Source of the DNA: Zanthoxylum bungeanum
Taxonomy: Eukaryota; Streptophyta; Magnoliopsida; Sapindales; Rutaceae
Direction of reading: 5' to 3'
NCBI GenBank assembly: GCA_019454045.1
Contig: SKCR01023429.1
Span: 1-64,000, forward strand
Length of the DNA stretch: 64,000 nt
How positions within the stretch are numbered: the stretch's first letter is position 1; each line of letters begins with the position of its first letter. Shown in pieces: positions 23,532-34,374 of this stretch. The notes below the pieces were generated by a model that was not told where the DNA came from, did no database searches, and was given only the letters and a program-made list of their open reading frames with translations. The position numbers and the translations under genes were made by a program.

Positions 23532-24080
23532 GGATGATATTGTATATAAATAAATAAAAAATCAGAAAAATATTCCATTGATTAAAAAAATGTGAATTCT
23601 GATATAACTTTAGGATAAAAATATTCCATTCTTTTCAACTACACTTGTAACTATTGTGGGCAAAGATGAGTTGATTAATATTTCGTTGGCTGTGTGTATA
23701 GAGAATGGTAAAAATAATCGGAGAATTTACTTATTCAGTAATTTAGAAAGAAAGAAAACAACTCTAAACTTGGATAAGAAGTTTCACCTGGTTAGTCACT
23801 AACTTCTTTATTCTATTTCCCTTGTCTTTTTGTTTTTGTGTGCATTAGTTTTACTATATTTTTACTTTTGTAAAACGTTTGTGGGTATCATTGCTTTAAG
23901 CCCTCACGAGACTACAACTCGTCTACTAGGGACACCTAGGGGTTTAAAGGCTTGTTGCATACGCTAAATGCAACCTTGATCCCTACGAAAGTGGCTTAGC
24001 TTAATTTTATTTTAAAGATGTTTATGTTATTTTATTTTTTTGTTTTTCTCGAAGACAAGCAAAATGTTAGGTTTGGGGTG
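23532..24080 (+). other. 3' internal end and polypurine region of Athila/Tat-like element
   Basis: AT-rich sequence without an ORF, then the conserved 3' terminal ~150 bp (23932-24080), also found at 18326-18480. It ends AAAATGTTAGGTTTGGGGTG just before the LTR start TGATGAGTGG. The purine-rich GGTTTGGGG tract is the likely plus-strand primer. Confidence 0.65.
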
Positions 24081-24424
24081 TGATGAGTGGTAATTATATC
24101 AATATTTCCCACTCATTTGGCCTAATATTTTGTATAATATCTCGAGTTTTGTGAATATTTTTATGTGTTTTGTGTTATTTTGTAGATAAATAAAGTTTCA
24201 GGACTCTCTGGAAGCAATTCAGGGCCAAAACAGTGCAAAACAGACAAAAAGGGCAAAATCATAATTTAGGCGTCGCGACGCGCAAGCCTTCTGCGTCACG
24301 ACCGCTAACGTGCACCGAGTTCTGCTAAAATGCACCGGGACATGTGTCAGAATCTGAGAAGTCTGCTAATATACGTCTTTACTAACGTGCACCTGTCACG
24401 TGCCAACATCATAGCAGATCTGCT
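24081..24424 (+). repeat. Athila/Tat-like right LTR, left part (split by copia F2)
   Basis: Matches 18481-~18835, including the TGATGAGTGGTAATTATATC start and the GCGTCGCGACGCGCAAGCC block. It breaks at 24424 where F2 inserts and resumes at 34375. Confidence 0.85.
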
Positions 24425-26410
24425 TGTTAGACAATTATGACCCATAGCGTCACTGTTTGTAAAAGACATTGTGTTTTTGTACAAAATTAACTATATAGTA
24501 ATGAAATTGCCTTTTACCATTTTGTAATTTATTTACTTTGATATATAAATGGTAAAGGTCCTTATGATTAGTTCCGGATTGAGATGATATGAGACAGTAT
24601 CAATCCATAAAAGTTTAATCATTAAATATCCCTAGTCGTAGTATTATCGAGATTGGACATCGATAATGCGGAATAGACTAGTATTGCACTTGTGCGCGTT
24701 ATGAGGGCATAACGACATAGTTCTCATTTATTTAAGTATTGGATACTTATGCAAGTGCGATAGGAGGTTGTGTTTTACCGACGGTACGGAAAACAGCTTC
24801 GCTCTGGATAGACCCCGCGGAATCCCAATTGTAGTATGTATATGTGTTTATGGGAGTCCGCATCAGGGTAGGTGTATTTGGTCTTAACCTGAGACTTGCA
24901 TCGCTAGTACTTGCGACAATCGGTAAACTTTGGTTTTGGTCGTCCAGGGCTTTAACAGGTTCTGTGTACGCCTCTATTGGGTTTGTTGAGAATCATAGTG
25001 TATTGGATGTGATGTCAAGACGGAAGTATCACTTCAGACATATGGAGATGATGATCACGCATGGATTCAGAACTAGTTCTCTATTGTGTTGCAACCATCG
25101 GGATAATATGACAAGGTCATGATTATCCGATTCAAAGAGACTAATTGCTTTATATCCGATATGTGCTTCGTACGGGGCAGACACTATTCAAGCCCCAGGC
25201 CTTGCACGTGACATCAGATACTGGATCGCTATACCCAATACTACGTATACTACGCCTGACATAGATTATATATTCCAGTAAGAATTTTTCTGGAGAATTG
25301 GGTAGGCATGGTGCTTTGCTAGAAGCCAACCATGTCTTGTAAATCGGTAAGCACGTGGTACGAGGTACTCACTTTATCGGATAGTCCGATAACCGGATTT
25401 ACTGCCAACATATCCAGAGATCTCTTGGGTCGCTTCCCAAAGATTCATCGATGACAGTTGACTCGATTAGAATTAATCTGGGATTAATTAAGAGAGAGAA
25501 AATTAATCTGGGATTAATTGAAGCTTTATTTAATCTGGGATTAAATGTGTTCGGAAGAGAGAGAACGCGATTAATTTGGAATTAATCGGTAAAATAAATT
25601 TAATAGTTAAATTTGATTTTTCTATTTAATTTATTCGTATGGGCTAAAATTAATATATCGGATATATTAATATGAATTGGATTTCATTACGAAATTAAAG
25701 TCGGATGTTAATACGAACGAACGAATTAAATTAGAATTAATTCGTAAACGACGTTCGTAATATATTTGCGAGGCATCGTTATTTAATTAAATTAGATTTA
25801 ATTATTTAGCGATGAAAGTTCGTTTAATCAGATTAAACAGATCTGAGCCGCGGTAAATGTTTGTAGAGACATTTGAATTTTGAATTCAAATATGGGGCCC
25901 ACTTCACATGTGGTAGTTGGGAGGGTAGTTGGGATTTATGCCAAACCATTTACTTTCCAACCACCTTGGAATGGTTTTGGTGAAACCATTTACCTAACCA
26001 CCTTGTTTAGGTGAAAATGGTAAATTGGTTTTTACCAAAAGGAATCTCTCTCACTCATTTGGTAACACATCTCACAAACACAAACCCTAATACATCAATT
26101 TGGGCGTGAGCTTCCTACTCTTCTTCTCTTTGATTTTGTGGCAAAATCAAGTTAGCTAGCACTTCAAGGAATCAACAAAGGTGATAGGGAAACAACTCAA
26201 AGCTTGGAATCAACACAAAGGTTGGATCTTGGAGATCTTCATTCATAACTCAAAGCTTGGAATCAACAAAGGAAGCATCTTGGAGAGTTTCTTCTCAAAA
26301 ATTTTAAAAGCTTAAATCCATTCAGTGTAAGTAATTATGCAACTTATAATGAATTTATGAACACCTTTTCTTGCTTATTAGATCCTTGGCATGTTCTAGG
26401 AACAGTAACA
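24425..26410 (+). repeat. F2 5' LTR
   Basis: 1986 bp, partner 32390-34374. By eye the two are very similar, with a few per cent substitutions. It contains TATA-like GATATATAAATGG near 24540, a direct duplication containing CAAAGCTTGGAATCAACA (26191 and 26244), and the TGG-loop hairpin at 26130-26150. A ~92-codon ORF (24844-25122) parallels one in F1 LTRs but is offset by 1-nt indels. Confidence 0.92.
26130..26150 (+). other. Conserved LTR hairpin with TGG loop (F2 5' LTR)
   Basis: TTGATTTTG, loop TGG, CAAAATCAA: a perfect 9-bp stem, followed by GTTAGCTAGCACTTC. The same position in related LTRs has different but still complementary arms. Confidence 0.55.
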
Positions 26411-26411
26411 A

Positions 26412-26425
26412 TGGTATCAAGAGCC
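26412..26425 (+). other. F2 primer binding site (tRNA-Met type)
   Basis: TGGTATCAAGAGCC, one base after the LTR end, matches the common plant copia primer site for initiator tRNA-Met, with a frequent extra A. Confidence 0.88.
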
Positions 26426-28441
26426 AATTTTAAGCATGAAAATTTTAGGGTTCATGAGATTAAAATTTTGGGGCTTTTATGTTTTGAATATGATTTCTTC
26501 AAATTGATGCTTTGAGCATGCTTAGATTATGTTAACTTAGAGTTGTGCATGATTAGATTTGAGAAAAATTGATTGGATCAAATTTTTTAATTTTCCTTAG
26601 TGTGGCAGAAAGTCATGGCAGTCCACTACAGTTTGATTTTTTGATTTTTAACAACATTGGATGTGTTTAAAGCATGATATAAATGTTGATTGTTGGTTTG
26701 ATTAGATTATAATAATTGGTATTTTGGAAATATTGAGTTTAATTAATTAATCATGGCTAATACACTTTAATTAAAATAATTGTGATATTTGGAATATTAT
26801 AATTATGTTAATAAGCCTTTAAATTATGAATTGGGCTAAAAGTGTGTATTTGGGCTTAATGGGCTTGGTTTGACCAAGTTTGGTTTTGGACTTTTGGATT
26901 GGATCCAATTCGGCCCAAAACCAATTCCATAAAGTCCAAATACATCAATTGGCCCTTTAAAGTATATAATTGGGCCTAATGGGCCTAAATTGATTTGTTG
27001 GCAATAAGGTGATTCCTATTGGGCCTTGGCATTTTGGGTTTGATCCATTATGGCCAAAGCCCATGCCTTAAGAATCAATTAAAAGCCCATTGGACTTTAA
27101 TTAAAATGACATTGAATGTTATTGGGCCTTTGAGACCCATTAAGAATGGATTTGGAATCCAAGTCTTTAAGGCAAATAAATAAGTGTAAATATTTAATTT
27201 GGAATTAAATTGGAATTAGTATTGAATACAAATAAATTGGATTTAAAGTTGTAGTTCAATATAATTCAAGAATACTTACTTTGAGTATTTATTCTTAAAC
27301 GAGTTTGACTCGCGCAAATCAAATCGTTGTTTGAACATTGGATGATCATTAATTCAAAGATTAATTAATTGGATTAAATTGATTGAATAACATGATTTGT
27401 ATGATACATGAATGTGTTGTATTAATAATGTATATCGGATGGATATTAGAAGGGCGAGGGCAATTTTGGAAATTGTAATAAATTTAGAATTTATTAAATT
27501 GGACCTGCGTGTCCAGCCTTTTATCTCCTTATTCTTTGTATGAGGTTTTTTTATTGTATTATGTTATTGGGTAGAAGTTAGAATAGTTTTAGCCAGGGAG
27601 AGGAAATGGAGTGATTTGTTCTAAGAACAATTTGTGACATATCCATCCGCATATCATTATTAATTTACTTTTTGCGCCTTATGATGTTTCAGAAGCATGC
27701 TTAAGGGTGTATGAAGAGACCTTAACAAAGATAATAAATTGGTTGCCAATTTACGCGAAAAACCCTCAAAATATACTAAGCGTTTTTCCTTCCGTTGAGT
27801 GATTCTTACTCAAGATCCAAAGTTGGCATTGGTTTGTTGGCCAAAGTTAAGACCTTTGTCAATTGCGGATGTGTCTTGTCCAAGTCGTGATGTGTTGGCC
27901 AAAGTCAAGATCACTTCTTGTCCATCGACATTGATTACGAAGCTTTCCATGTCAATGGGTCCCGCTTAACTGGAATAATTAAGCTTGTTGTGTCAAAGCC
28001 AAGGCTTAGTTGATTTAGAGGAAAAAGGTTAGGAAAATATATTGGATATATTGGCATATATATTGTATATATATTTTGGACTTGGATGTCCACCTATCGG
28101 ATCTAGGAATTGGATGAGATCCAATTGATCTTCGTGATCTACCTAGTTAAATATCATACAGCTTGTTGGCCAAAGTCAAAGTTGTGTGTTATTTAACGGG
28201 ATCCTAGCCCACTAGGAAACTGGGTTTCCCGAGTACTCGACAGAGGGTTAGAGGCTCGCCGAAAAATAGTGGGAGGCTAGTATTGAATTTGCAATTTCAT
28301 TCAAATACTTAGCTTTACACTCTTTCAAATTATTTCGTCAAAATTATTTTATTAGTTTGACTAATACAATGTTATTTTTCTTGTAACAGTTAGACTGTAC
28401 CCAAATATCATTGACTAGATAGTTGGACTATCGTAGTCAAG
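26426..28441 (+). other. F2 untranslated leader
   Basis: A ~2 kb leader without a sense ORF, collinear with the F1 leader. TTGGCCAA-centred motifs occur at ~27834, 27892 and 28163, the same order and similar spacing as in F1. An antisense frame starting MESFVINVDGQEV at ~27956 (minus) parallels the F1 antisense ORF. Nothing else is recognised. Confidence 0.7.
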
Positions 28442-29986
28442 ATGGCTGGAAAGGGAAATTTCCGAGACATTATCATGGGCGAAAATGTCTTCAAGGGCAC
28501 GGAATTTTCCGATTGGGAAATGAATCTAAGGATAGTCCTTGGAGCCGAGAGGCTGCTATATACTATACAGAGACCTCTTGGGCCTAAGCCCAAACCTGAT
28601 GAGCTACTTGAGCTGGAGCTTTGGAAGACTCACACTGATCATTGTGATACTGCTCAGTCTATTATGCTTGCTTCTATGACTCAGTATTTCCGTCGACAGA
28701 ACAGGGACTTGGATCCCTATAAAATGTTGGCGAGGTTGCACGATCTTCACCGATCTAACCGAAGGTCGCAAAGATATGAGTTAGTAAAGAAGCTCTTCCG
28801 TTCACGTATGTTAGAAGGCATGTCTGTTGAGTCCCAAGTGGCACAGATGATTGCTGACATAGATGAGCTGGATGAGATGGGGATAGTCTTTGAGGCTGAG
28901 ATTACCATAGATATGGTCTTGCAATCTCTCCCCGACACTTGGAGACAGTTCATCATAAACTATAATTTGATGAACATTGATGATACTCTTGGAGACTTAT
29001 TGTCAATTCTCAAGGAAGCCGAGAAAGAGCTGTTTAAGGGCAACAAGCGCGAGGCGCACTTTGCTTCGACATCTCAGACATCGAGGGCTGGGCTCAAGGC
29101 GACTGGAGGTGTGAAGAAGAAGAAGCATAAACGAAAGGGCAAGGCCAAATCGTCAAAGGCTTCTGGAAAGCCTAAGGAAAAATCTCAAGATGTTTGCCTC
29201 CAGTACGGCAAGCGGGGTCACTGGAAGCGTGACTGCCATGAGTACAAGGCGCTCCAGAATGAGATTAAAGCGGGCAAGGCACCGGCTTTAGGTATGTTTG
29301 TTATTGAAATAAACATGACTACTTCTAGTTTTAAAAATTGGATTTTTGATTCTGGTTGTGGTACTCACATATGTACTGATGTTCAGGATCTGCAGATTAG
29401 CAGGAGACTGACCTCAGGGGAGATTGATCTACACATTGGAAATGGGGCACCAGTCGCCGTTTTGGCCGTTGGCACTTTTGTTTTAGAACTGCCTTCGGGG
29501 CATGTACTTAAACTTTCAGATTGTTATTATGTACCTAGTTTGACTAGGAATATTATCTCTGTATCTTGTTTGACCCAATGCGGGTACACTTTTGTATTCC
29601 GTAACACTGGGTGTTTTGTTTATAAAGATGATTTTGAGATATGTTCTGCTGATGCTAATAATGGTCTTTATATTTTGAATATAAATCAATCTCAAACATA
29701 TAATGTAAAAAAAAAAAAAAGGCTCAAAACGAGTAACAAAGATGAAACTTATATGTGGCATTTTCCTCTGGGACACATAAACAAGACTCGCATATCCACA
29801 CTTTCGAAGAGTGGGTACTTGGACGGATTTGATCCAAATTCATATGACGTCTGCGAATCTTGCATATTAGGCAAAATGCCTAAATCATCTTTTAGCGGTA
29901 AGGGTGAACGCGCCACTGAACTGTTAGCCCTCGTTCATAGTGACGTATGTGGGCCCATGTATAGCCAGGCTAGAGGTGGATATTAA
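28442..29986 (+). pseudogene. F2 gag-protease-integrase N-terminal part of polyprotein
   Basis: A 514-codon frame from ATG to a premature TAA at 29984-29986. Gag comes first (residues 1-~245; DWEMNLRIVLGAERLLY near 20-40, then an alpha-helical UBN2-type gag and a Lys-rich tail). A nucleocapsid knuckle follows at 252-265, with its second Cys replaced by Tyr (C252, Y255, H260, C265). The aspartic protease has catalytic D303 in WIFDSGCGTH. GAG-pre-integrase is H440/GH plus C-E-S-C. Last comes the first integrase Asp, D501 in HSDVCGP. The same frame resumes after the stop with the rest of integrase, so the TAA is a single nonsense change. An intact version would assemble the particle, cut the polyprotein and start integration. 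The start is chosen because the ATG follows the leader directly and aligns with plant copia gag starts. Confidence 0.9.
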
Positions 29987-30634
29987 TACTTCGTAACCCT
30001 TACGGATGATGCATCGCGTTATGGTTATGTGTTTCTTATGAGACACAAGTCGGAAACTTTTGAGAAAATCAAAGAGTTTCGTCACGAAGTTGAAAAACAG
30101 ACAGACAAGAGTATAAAGACATTACGGTCGGACCGTGGTGGAGAATACTTGAGCAATGAGTTTCTAGATTACTTGAAAGAATATGGTATTCTTTCACAAT
30201 GGACTCCTCCTGGAACACCGCAATTAAACGGTGTATCCGAATGGAGAAACCGAACTTTGTTGGACATGGTAAGGTCTATGATGAGTCGCACTGAGCTACC
30301 TATTTCCTTCTGGGGATATGCATTAAACAGTGCAGTTCTTATTTTGAATAAGGTTCCGTCAAAGTATGTACAACAGACTCCGTATGAGATATGGACAAGA
30401 AAGAAACCGGGTTTCTCATTCCTGAAGATTTGGGGATGTTGGGCATACGTCAAACGTTTGGAAGGTACCAAACTTGAGCCCAAATCGGATAAATGCCTAT
30501 TCGTAGGATATCCTAGGGAAACGAAAGGATATTACTTCTATCACCCACGAGAGAACAAGGTATTTGTTGCTCTACATGCAGTTCTCCTTGAGAAGGAATT
30601 CCTAAATGCAGTGGTTAGTGGGAGGAAGGTATAA
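29987..30634 (+). pseudogene. F2 integrase core (continuation)
   Basis: In frame with the upstream part. It shows TDDASRYGYVFLM, the second catalytic Asp in LRSDRGGEYLS (codon 30131-30133) and the catalytic Glu in NGVSEWRNRT (30239-30241). That spacing is exactly 35 residues, as required for the D-D-35-E triad. The Arg normally following the Glu is Trp here. The core is followed by the conserved LKIWGCWAYV and FVGYP segments. A stop at 30632-30634 ends the open stretch. The enzyme would insert element cDNA in the nucleus. Confidence 0.88.
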
Positions 30635-31469
30635 CTCGATGAAAATCGGAGTGATACTGTTCCTGGCATAGAATCCTCAACGGAACAAGAATAGTCCATC
30701 CGGGATGAGGCTGTACCATAATCTTCTATTACACAAGGACCGCGTAGGTCGGAGAGAGTCAGGAAAAAACTTGAGAGGTATGGGTTTCTGATCTCACCTC
30801 ATGTAGATATTAATCTCATTGAGGATAACGAACCGGCTACGTATGAGGAAACGATACAAGATATCAATTCCGCTTTATGGCAAGAGGCCATGAAGTCCGA
30901 AATGGATTCCATGTACACCAATCAGGTTTAGACACTGGTTGATGCACCAGAAGGCGTAAAGCCTATTGGATGTAAATGGGTCTTCAAGAAGAAGACCGAC
31001 ATGGATGGCAACGTACAAACGTACAAAGCTAGGCTTGTAGCGAAGGGGTATCGTCAACGACATGGTGTCGATTATAACGAAACTTTATCACCCGTTGCCA
31101 TGATTAAATCCATTCGGATAATGCTTGCTATTGCTGCATATTTCGATTACGAGATATGGCAGATGGACGTTAAAACCGCTTTCCTTAATAGAAAACTTTT
31201 GGAGGATGTTTATATGCAACAGCCTGACGGTTTTATAGTTCCTAGACTTGCAAACATGGTTTGTATGTTAAATCGGTCCATTTATGGACTGAAGCAAACA
31301 TCGCGGTCATGGAACCAACGTTTTGATGAGATCATAAAAGAATATAATTTCATTCAAAACGAAGATGATCATTGTGTATATAAGAAGGTTAGTGGGAGAG
31401 AACTGACTTTTATTGTCCTTTATGTTGATGATGTATTGCTTATGGGCAATGAAATTCCCATGTTAACAT
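30635..31469 (+). pseudogene. F2 integrase-RT linker and reverse transcriptase N-terminal part
   Basis: Same frame, with stops at 30692 (TAG), 30719 (TAA) and 30929 (TAG), then open to ~31469. RT blocks seen: GCKWVFKKKTDMDG, YKARLVAKGY, DYNETLSPVAMI, QMDVKTAFLN (first catalytic Asp), IYGLKQTSRSWN, and YVDDV at 31421-31435 with both catalytic Asp residues intact. Near 31465 a deletion of roughly 45-50 nt, judged against related elements, removes the segment before KDLGEA and shifts the frame. Confidence 0.88.
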
Positions 31470-32375
31470 CGGAAAGATCTGGGAGAAGCAGCCTATATTC
31501 TAGGAATAAAGATCTACAGGGATAGATCTAGAAAGCTGCTTGGACTCTCCTAGAGCACGTACATTGACAAAGTGTTGACAAGATTCAACATGGATCAGTC
31601 CAAGAGGGGACTGTTGCCAGTGTCACATGGCATCACTCTATCTAAGGACATGTGTCCTAAAACTCAAGATGAGAGAAACAGCATGAGTCAGATACCGTTC
31701 GCCTTGACGGTCGGATCGATCATGTATGCCATGATATGTACGCGACCTAATGTCTCGTATGCTTTGAGCATGTGTAGTCGCTATCAGGCCGATCCAGGTG
31801 ATGGTCACTGGATGGCGGTTAAGAACATCCTTAAGTATCTTAGACGAACTAAGGATGATTTCTTAGTTTATGGAGATGGAGAACTTGAGGTAACTGGGTA
31901 TACCGATGCAAGTTTCCAAACCGATAAAGACTACTCTAAGTCGCAATTCGGGTACATATTTTGTTTGAACAACGGAGCAGTAAGTTGGAAATCTTCCAAG
32001 CAATAGACTTTTGCCGATTCAAAAACAGAAGCGGAGTATATTGTTGTAGCTGAAGCAGCAAAAGAGGCAGTTTGGATCCGTAGATTCCTAATTAGATTAG
32101 GAGTAGTCCCGTTAGCAGCTGAGCCCGTTCCATTGTATTGTGACAATAACGGAGCTATAGCGCAGGCTAAGGAACCACGATCTCATCAACGATCCAAGCA
32201 TGTTCTTCGACGTTTCCATCTGATTCGTGAGATCATACATCGTGGCGATGTGAAGATCGAGAAGGTCGCATCAGATGACAACATTGCAGATCCGCTGACG
32301 AAAGCTATTTCACAGCAAAAGTTTGAGAGACATATATATAGTTCATGTGTTAGATGCTTGAGTGACTGGCTATAG
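31470..32375 (+). pseudogene. F2 RT C-terminal part and RNase H
   Basis: Frame +1 relative to the upstream part. RT connection: KDLGEAAYILGIKIYRDR, CTRPNVSYALSM. RNase H: YTDASFQTDKD (Asp), SKTEAEYIVVAEAAKEA (Glu), LYCDNNGAIA (Asp) and DDNIADPLTKA (Asp), so the four acidic residues are all kept. Stops at 31551 (TAG) and 32004 (TAG) interrupt it. The natural end is TAG at 32373-32375, just before the polypurine tract. RNase H would degrade the RNA strand during cDNA synthesis. Confidence 0.9.
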
Positions 32376-32389
32376 GCCAAGTGGGAGAT
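32376..32389 (+). other. F2 polypurine tract
   Basis: GCCAAGTGGGAGAT directly before the 3' LTR; same as F1. Confidence 0.88.
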
Positions 32390-34374
32390 TGTTAGACAAT
32401 TATGACCCATAGCGTCACTGTTTGTAAAAGACATTGTGTTTTTGTACAAAATTAACTATGTAGTAATGAAATTGCCTTTTACCGTTTTATAATTTATTTA
32501 CTTTGATATATAAATGGTAAAAGTCCTTATGATTAGTTCCGGATTGAGATGATATGAGACAGTATCAATCAATAAAGGTTTAATCATTAAATATCCCTAG
32601 TCGTAGTATTATCAAGATTGGACATCGATAATGCGGAATAGACTAGTATTGCACTTGTGCGCGTTATGAAGGCATAACGGCATAGTTCTCATTTATTTAA
32701 GTATTGGATACTTATGCAAGTGCGATAGGTGGTTGTGTTTTACCGATGGTACGGAAAATAGCTTCGCTCTGGATAGACCCCGCGTAATCACATTGGTAGT
32801 ATGTATATGTGTTTATGGGAGTCCGCATCAGGGTAGTTGTATTTGGTCTTAACTTGAGACTTGCATCGCTAGTACTTGCGACAATTGGTAAACTTTGGTT
32901 TTGGTCGTCTAGGGCTTTAACAGGTTCTGTGTACGCCTCTATTGGGTTTATTGAGAATCGTAGTGTATTGGATGTGATGTCAAGAAGGAAGTATCACTTC
33001 AGACATATGGAGATGATGATCACGCAGGGATTCAGAACTAGTTATCTATTGTGTTGCAACCATCGGGATAATATGACAAGGTCATGATTATCCGATTCAA
33101 AGAGACTAGTTGATTGATATCTGATATGTGCTTCGTACGAGGCAGACACTATTCCAGCCCCAGGTCTTGCACGTGACATCAGATACTGGATCGCTATACG
33201 TAATACTACGTATACTACGCCTGACATAGATTATATATTCCAGTAAGAATATTTCTGGAGACTTGGGTAGGCACGGTGCTTTGCTAGAAGCCAACCATGT
33301 CTTGTAAATCGGTAAGCACGTGGTACGACGTACTCACTTTATCGGACAGTCCGATAACCGAATTTACTGCCAACATATCCAGAGATTTCTTGGGTCGCTT
33401 CCCAAAGATCCACCGATGACAGTTGACTCGATTAGAATTAATCTGGGATTAATTAAGATAGAGAAAATTAATCCAGGATTAATTGAAGCTTTATTTAATA
33501 TGGGATTAAATGTGTTCGGAAGAGAGAGAACGCGATTAATTTCGAATTAATCTGTAAAATAAGTTTAATAGTTAAATTAGATTTTTCTATTTAATTTATT
33601 CGTATGGGCTAAAATTAATATATCAGATATATTAATATGAATTGAATTTCATTACGAAATTAAAGTCGGACTTTAATACGAACGAACGAATTAATTTAGA
33701 ATTAATTCGTAAACGATGTTCGTAATATATTTGCGAGGCATCGTTTTTTGATTAAATTAGATTTACTTATTTAGCGACGAAAGTTTGTTTAATCGAACTA
33801 AATGGATCCGAGCCGCGGTAAATGTTCGTAGAGACATTGGAATTTTGAATTCAAATATGGGGCCCACTTCACATGTGGTAGTTGGGAGGGTAGTTGGCAT
33901 TTATGCCAAACCATTTACTTTCCAACCACCTAGGAATGGTTTTGGTGAAACCATTTACCCAACCACCTTGTTTTGGTGAAAATGGTAAATTGGTTTTTAC
34001 CGAAAGGCATCTCTCTCTCTCATTTGGTAACACATCTCACAAACACAAACCCTAATACATCAATTGGGCGTGAGCTTCCTAGTCTTTTTCTCTTTGATTT
34101 TGTGGCAAAATCAAGTTAGCTAGCACTTCAAGGAATCAACAAAGGTGATAGGGAAACAACTCAAAGCTTGGAATCAACACAAAGGTTGGATCTTGGAGAT
34201 CTTCATTCACAACTCAAAGCTTGGAATCAACAAAGGAAGCATCTTGGAGATCTTCTTCTCAAAAATTTTAAAAGCTCAAATCCATTCAATGTAAGTAATT
34301 CCGCAACTTATAATGAATTTATGAACACCTTTTCTTGCTTATTAGATCCTTGGCATGTTCTAGGAACACTAACA
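32390..34374 (+). repeat. F2 3' LTR
   Basis: 1985 bp, partner of 24425-26410, one base different in length. The same hairpin is at 34094-34114 (TTGATTTTG, TGG, CAAAATCAA), along with the CAAAGCTTGGAATCAACA duplication (34162, 34215). Confidence 0.92.

Larger units (their letters stand above)
24425..34374 (+). mobile_element. Ty1/copia element F2, full length, least decayed
   Basis: Complete element: 5' LTR 24425-26410, primer site 26412, leader, gag-pol 28442-32375, polypurine tract, 3' LTR 32390-34374. The LTRs start TGTTAGACAATTATGACCC and end CTAACA or GTAACA. Flanking 5-mers are CTGCT (24420-24424) and CCGCT (34375-34379), a target-site duplication with one mismatch. It sits in the right LTR of the Athila/Tat-like element. 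F2 and F1 LTRs are related but diverged, so they are sister subfamilies. The single polyprotein frame is interrupted by several in-frame stops and one frameshift, so it is non-autonomous now but recently active. Confidence 0.92.
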
